A stretch of 64,000 nt of DNA from positions 1 to 64,000 of the forward strand of contig CAZUMW010000022.1 in NCBI GenBank assembly GCA_964621615.1. Direction: 5' to 3'. Positions 59,896 through 64,000 of the stretch are shown here, piece after piece (position 1 is the stretch's first letter; every line of letters starts with the position of its first letter). The stretch is from CAZUMW01 sp964621615 (GTDB taxonomy: Bacteria; Desulfobacterota; WTBG01; CAIYCZ01; CAIRTM01). The position numbers and the translations under genes are program-made. The notes under the pieces are model-generated. The model ran no database searches, was not told where the DNA came from, and worked only from the letters and a program-made list of their open reading frames with translations.

Positions 59896-60969
59896 ATGAA
59901 AACCGATGGAATAATCCGCAGCACGGTGCTGCTGTTTTTTCTTCTGAGCGTCTGTGCCGGATGCGGTAACGACAGCACCGCAGCACGAAAAATCCTTCAG
60001 GACAAAAAACCTGTGCAGGAACCGCTGCCATCCGGTAATCGTACCGTGGCGGTAACTCTCATGGCGGTTCCGGAACAGGTGACCGGCATGGGTACCGCCC
60101 AGGCGTTTCGCCGCGTGGCCGTCAGTCCCGAAATTTCAGGGAAAGTGGCCGCGCTTCACGGCGATGTCGGCATGAGGGCTGAAAAGGGAGACATGCTGAT
60201 CGAGCTCGAGCGGGAAGCCCGTCAGATAACCCTTCAAAAACAGCAGGCGCTGCTTGAAAAAGCCCGGGCAACACACAAAAAACTGGCCAGGGACAAAAAG
60301 AAAGCGGAGGCGCTGTTTAAAGACGGTATCATGTCCGACACCGAATATGACGGGATCCGTCTTGACCGGCAGCTGGCAGAGGCGGACCTCGAGCTGGCAG
60401 AGGCCAATGTTGCAGCGGCCCGAAAAGACCTCAAGGATACGCGCATCAGGGCGCCTTTTTCCGGCAGCATCGCACGCAGGTCGACCGAGCTGGGCGATTT
60501 CGTCACGCCGGGAAAGGAGCTGCTCACCCTTGTCGACATAGCTGCCGTCAAAATCGTCATTCATGTATCAGAGCTCGATGTGCCGGGAATTACGCCCGGC
60601 TGCAGCGCATCCGTGCGCATCGACAGCCTTCCCGGCACGACGTTTTCAGGAACGGTTCATTCAATCGGGCTGACCGCGGACGATACAACCAGATGCTATC
60701 CGGTTGAGATTATCGCCCAGAATCCCGGCGGCTCTATACTCCCCGGGATGGTTGCCCGGGTGGCCATTACCGCAACCGGCTCCAAAAATGTTCTGACGGT
60801 CCCGCGGGCGGCGGTAACCCGGCGAAACGGCATCATGACCGTTACCGTGATCGAGGGGAACACAACGGTAGAGCGTGAAATTGTCATGGGCGCTGTCCGC
60901 GAGGGAATGGCGATTATCTCAGAGGGGCTTACCGAAAACGATACCGTGGTTCTTCCGCGTGAGTCCTGA
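59896..60969 (+). CDS. RND efflux periplasmic adaptor (HlyD/MFP family)
   Basis: A 357-residue adaptor that joins an inner-membrane RND pump to an outer-membrane channel. A hydrophobic start ends in LSVCAGCGND; lipidation at C23 is possible, though Cys at -3 is unusual. The lipoyl-like half (VSPEISGKVAALHGDVG, then DTRIRAPFSGSIARRSTELG) flanks a coiled-coil hairpin, and the beta-barrel domain (SVRIDSLPGTTFSGTVHSIG) and a membrane-proximal domain follow. The ATG has AGGAG eleven bases upstream. The pump gene follows after 86 bases. No outer-membrane factor gene is visible before the window ends. Confidence 0.92.
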   Translation: MKTDGIIRSTVLLFFLLSVCAGCGNDSTAARKILQDKKPVQEPLPSGNRTVAVTLMAVPEQVTGMGTAQAFRRVAVSPEISGKVAALHGDVGMRAEKGDMLIELEREARQITLQKQQALLEKARATHKKLARDKKKAEALFKDGIMSDTEYDGIRLDRQLAEADLELAEANVAAARKDLKDTRIRAPFSGSIARRSTELGDFVTPGKELLTLVDIAAVKIVIHVSELDVPGITPGCSASVRIDSLPGTTFSGTVHSIGLTADDTTRCYPVEIIAQNPGGSILPGMVARVAITATGSKNVLTVPRAAVTRRNGIMTVTVIEGNTTVEREIVMGAVREGMAIISEGLTENDTVVLPRES

Positions 60970-61055
60970 TCCGCAAGTAAGACCCAGACCGTGTTCCCAT
61001 GCAGCCGTGTGGCTGTCACGGGATAACCCGCTGTAAAAGAGAAAAAGAGCCTGCT

Positions 61056-64000
61056 ATGTCACTGCCCTCGTTTTCCATAAAGCAGACCGTTTTTGTCAAT
61101 CTGTTCATGTTTCTGGTCATCGCCGTGGGAATTGCGGTGTTCATCACGATTCCCAAGGAGGAATGGCCCGATGTCCCTCTGCGCACTGTTTCCGTTACGA
61201 CCATATACCAGGGTGCGTCCGCACAGGAAATGGAAAAGCTCATAACCAAGGAAATCGAGGAGGAGGTTGACGACATCGACGACATCGATTACCTGACCTC
61301 CTTTTCTTCAGAGGGCCGCTCGGTGGTTAATGTCAACTTCACCATGGAGATCGATGACATCGAGCGCAAAATTCAGAAGGTGCAGAACGAGGTCAACAAG
61401 GTGACCGATTTGCCTGAAAATGCCGAAACGCCGGAGGTCGAGCAGGTCAAGCTGCCGTTTCAGCTCATACGGATCGCTTTGATCGACGGGGCGCACGAGC
61501 GGCAGATCGGCGATATCGCCGACGACATGGCCTATGAGCTCAAGCAGATTTACGGCGTGCAGAAGGTGGAAATTACCGGCAAGCGGGAGCGAGAGGTGTG
61601 GGTGGAAGTCGACCCCTACCGGCTCGAAGGATACGGCCTTTCGCTCAATGACGTTATCCTGGCGCTCAGGCGGAAGAATCTGAATATGCCGGCAGGCACG
61701 CTCCAGCAGGCAGGAAGCGAGTTTATCGTGCGGACGGTTGGTGAGGTTGACGCCGTAGAAAGCATGCGCGACATCATCGTATCCAAAAGCCCGGACGGCG
61801 GGCATGTGTATGTGGGAGACGTTGCGCGTGTTTCCGATACGTTCGAGGAAGAAACAGTCATTGCGAAAGTAAACGGCAGGCGCTGCATCCAGCTTACCGT
61901 TTCGCAGGAGGATTACGGCAACATTACCGATATCGTTAAAGAGATCAAGCAGGTTGCGCTCTCATACCGTGACCGGCTGCCCCCGGGTGCGGATATTGTG
62001 TTTTTTCAGGACAATTCGCGGTATCTGCAAAAGCGGCTTTCCATTTTGTACTCAAGCGGGGTAACGGGCTTTTTTCTGGTGCTGGTGAGCCTGTTTCTGT
62101 TTATCGGCGGCCGCCCGGCGGTGCTTGCCATTATCGGTATGCCCGCGGCTTTCTGCGCGACCGTTATTTTAATGGATATAACCGGCATCACGGTAAATTC
62201 CCTGTCGCTGTTTTCCGTCATTATCGTTATCGGCATGATTGTGGATGACGCCATCATCGTCACCGAAAACGTCTACCGCTACATAGAGCAGGGGATGCCG
62301 GTGAGGAAGGCGGCCGCCCTTGGCGCCGAAGAAGTGATGTGGCCGGTTGTTGCCGCTATCGCAACGACCGTTGCCGCATTTTCGCCCATGCTGCTTATGA
62401 CCGGCCCGCTGGGGCAGTTTATGAGCACGGTTCCCAAGGTTGTCTGCTTTGCGCTGCTTGCCTCCCTGTGGGAGGCGTTTTTTATCCTGCCGTCACACCT
62501 TGCCGATTTCGCACGACCCTCACACGCAAACGTGAGCCGCGGATCCTCCAGCGTCTGGTTTCAGAAGCTGCAGAATATTTATACTGCGGTTCTGTCCGGA
62601 GCGCTCCGGCGCCGCTATCTGGTGCTTGCGGTGCTGGTGTGCGTTTCCGCCGTTATTTTTTTGCTTTCGTTTGCAACCCTTGATTTTATCCTTTTTCCCA
62701 AGCAGGATTTTGAAACCGTGGTTATACGGATGGAGGCTCCCCAGAATACGCCGCTTGCCGTCACTGAAAAGGTAGCTGCGCGCGCTGAAGAGGCTATTCT
62801 GTCGCTGCCTGAAGGCGAGATTCTTTCCGTTTCCACAACTGTCGGGCAAAAGCTGGCCAATCTGGGCTTCAAGGAGGGGGGCAACGATCTGGGGAGCAAT
62901 GTCTGTCAGTTTGAGCTGCGCCTGAGCGCCTCCTATGAGCGCACCCGCAGCGGGGATGCGATTGTGGATGACATCAGGGAGCGCCTCGACGCACTTCCGT
63001 GGGGCGATTATTTCACGTTTGAAAAAAGAAGCATCGGGCCCCCGGTGGGTCGTCCGGTTGCGGTTCGCATAATGGGCGATGAGTTCGACACCCTGCAGCA
63101 TATCGGCTCGCGGGTCATGGGCCAGCTGGCCCAAATCAGGGGCGTGGTCGATATCGCACAGGATTTCCGCCCCGGAAAAGATGAAATCAGAGTGACGGTG
63201 GATGAAGACAGGGCTTCGCTGTACGGGCTGTCTGTTGAAGCCGTCGCGCTTTCGGTGCAGCATGCCTATATGGGCGGAGCGGCATCGGAATACACCGACA
63301 GAAATGAGGAAATCGACATTATCGTCAAGCTCGATGAGCGTATTAAAAACAATCTCGACTATATCGGCAACATGAAAATAAAAACCCCCGACGGAGCCCT
63401 GATACCGGTGAAGAACGTGGCCCTGGTCGAGCGGGCCCCCGGGTTCGGGAAAATCAGGCGCTATGACCAGAACCGCGTCATAAACGTTACGGCCAATATA
63501 GCGCCGGGTGCGAACAACTCGCGCGATGTTATTTTTGAGCTCGAGCGGCGAATGGAACCGATCCTGAAACAGTTCCCCGGCTACCAGCTGAGCTATGGCG
63601 GTGAGTTCGAGGAAACCGAGCGGTCCATGACATCGCTTTTTGAGGCATTCGGGCTTGCGCTGTTTCTGATTTACATGATTCTGGCGACCATGTTCCAGTC
63701 CTTTATCCAGCCATTTCTGATCATGCTGTCCATCCCTTTTGCCGCGCTTGGTGTGTTTGTGGGGCTGGTTGTCATGCAGACCCCGATGGGCATGATGTCT
63801 TTTCTGGGGGTTATCGCGCTCGCCGGAATCGTGGTGAACGACTCGATCGTGCTTATCGACTTTATCAACCGGCGCCGGGCCGAAGTGCACACCCCGGATG
63901 AAATTATGCCGGCGATCATCGAGTCCTGCAAAACGCGACTGCGCCCCATACTGCTTACCGAGATTACAACCATATTCGGCCTGCTGCCCCTGGCGCTTGG
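61056..64000 (+). CDS. RND family efflux pump, incomplete at window end
   Basis: An AcrB/HAE-type pump; 981 residues are visible and the gene runs off the right edge. The N-terminus SIKQTVFVNLFMFLVIAVGI starts the first membrane helix. The proton-relay pair D397-D398 is in IGMIVDDAIIVTENVYRYIE. The large periplasmic loops are intact (VDPYRLEGYGLSLNDVILAL, PVGRPVAVRIMGDEFD), and the second half repeats the motif as AGIVVNDSIVLIDFINRR. It uses the proton gradient to export hydrophobic compounds. It is cotranscribed with the adaptor and a MarR regulator, so it is probably inducible. The outer-membrane channel is presumably encoded further right or elsewhere. Confidence 0.92.
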   Translation, partial: MSLPSFSIKQTVFVNLFMFLVIAVGIAVFITIPKEEWPDVPLRTVSVTTIYQGASAQEMEKLITKEIEEEVDDIDDIDYLTSFSSEGRSVVNVNFTMEIDDIERKIQKVQNEVNKVTDLPENAETPEVEQVKLPFQLIRIALIDGAHERQIGDIADDMAYELKQIYGVQKVEITGKREREVWVEVDPYRLEGYGLSLNDVILALRRKNLNMPAGTLQQAGSEFIVRTVGEVDAVESMRDIIVSKSPDGGHVYVGDVARVSDTFEEETVIAKVNGRRCIQLTVSQEDYGNITDIVKEIKQVALSYRDRLPPGADIVFFQDNSRYLQKRLSILYSSGVTGFFLVLVSLFLFIGGRPAVLAIIGMPAAFCATVILMDITGITVNSLSLFSVIIVIGMIVDDAIIVTENVYRYIEQGMPVRKAAALGAEEVMWPVVAAIATTVAAFSPMLLMTGPLGQFMSTVPKVVCFALLASLWEAFFILPSHLADFARPSHANVSRGSSSVWFQKLQNIYTAVLSGALRRRYLVLAVLVCVSAVIFLLSFATLDFILFPKQDFETVVIRMEAPQNTPLAVTEKVAARAEEAILSLPEGEILSVSTTVGQKLANLGFKEGGNDLGSNVCQFELRLSASYERTRSGDAIVDDIRERLDALPWGDYFTFEKRSIGPPVGRPVAVRIMGDEFDTLQHIGSRVMGQLAQIRGVVDIAQDFRPGKDEIRVTVDEDRASLYGLSVEAVALSVQHAYMGGAASEYTDRNEEIDIIVKLDERIKNNLDYIGNMKIKTPDGALIPVKNVALVERAPGFGKIRRYDQNRVINVTANIAPGANNSRDVIFELERRMEPILKQFPGYQLSYGGEFEETERSMTSLFEAFGLALFLIYMILATMFQSFIQPFLIMLSIPFAALGVFVGLVVMQTPMGMMSFLGVIALAGIVVNDSIVLIDFINRRRAEVHTPDEIMPAIIESCKTRLRPILLTEITTIFGLLPLAL

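Noticed and set aside
62520..63890. A 456-codon open frame antisense to the RND pump.
   Set aside because: The plus-strand frame encodes a clear RND transporter; the minus-strand product is His/Gln-rich and has no recognisable domain.
1..64000. CRISPR arrays, tRNA or rRNA genes, prophage or insertion sequences.
   Set aside because: No regularly spaced repeats, no cloverleaf-like segments in the intergenic gaps and no transposase, integrase or phage structural genes were recognised. A short tRNA could be missed without a covariance-model scan.

Overview
The window is a 64 kb stretch of a Gram-negative bacterial chromosome. It has gene-dense coding on both strands, GC-rich third codon positions, and short AT-rich intergenic stretches that often hold sigma70-like promoters. 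An RND efflux system, lipid II flippase, exported proteins, PilZ and HD-GYP proteins and PAS-rich hybrid kinases point to a Gram-negative. A tungsten-type aldehyde:ferredoxin oxidoreductase (AOR), EtfAB with an acyl-CoA dehydrogenase, a COG1313 radical SAM protein and a COG1839 adenosine-specific kinase point to an anaerobe. A deltaproteobacterium (Desulfobacterota) or a relative is my best guess. That is inference: there is no rRNA, tRNA, CRISPR array, phage or transposase here to test it.

Layout. 0-10 kb: a HEAT-like fragment, an HD-domain phosphohydrolase with a small coiled-coil partner, an adenosine-specific kinase, a hybrid histidine kinase, an exported DsbA-like protein, a putative caspase-fold lipoprotein, a PilZ protein, an exported propeller-like protein and a histone H1-like lysine-rich protein. 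10-18.5 kb: a double-length UvrA (1869 residues, four ABC ATPase modules), MurJ and an HGSNAT-like acyltransferase. 18.8-24.3 kb: an exported SBBP-repeat protein with a CFI-box-like C-terminus, a CBS-PAS hybrid kinase with a small upstream partner, and a radical SAM enzyme. 24.4-28.2 kb: etfB-etfA-acyl-CoA dehydrogenase. 28.4-34.5 kb: small and secreted proteins, rpe, a ferritin-VIT1 fusion and a cyclic-nucleotide-binding protein. 34.7-39.1 kb: a 1000-residue PAS hybrid kinase followed by an HD-GYP response regulator. 39.1-51 kb: an exported hydrolase, a TPR protein, a Bax-inhibitor-1 protein, a class II aldolase, Obg, a kinase-CoA disulfide reductase-rhodanese fusion, a DUF72 protein and a CocE-type hydrolase.

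51-64 kb holds the most distinctive region. A minus-strand operon reads marR - membrane protein - NapH-like membrane polyferredoxin - AOR - membrane-anchored chelatase-like protein - flavin reductase-like protein - exported flavodoxin - MoaD/ThiS-like protein. Divergent to it is marR - RND adaptor - RND pump, the pump running off the right edge. Each marR has a near-consensus promoter overlapped by its own palindromes. I read this as two self-regulated, back-to-back modules: a membrane-wired tungsten oxidoreductase and an efflux pump. The NapH-like protein carries at its C-terminus the kind of ferredoxin that normally serves AOR enzymes as a separate subunit.

The second strong candidate for something undescribed is the 820-residue protein at 45117-47579. 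It joins a soluble histidine kinase core to a CoA disulfide reductase and a rhodanese domain, so a thiol or sulfur redox enzyme may itself be the sensor.
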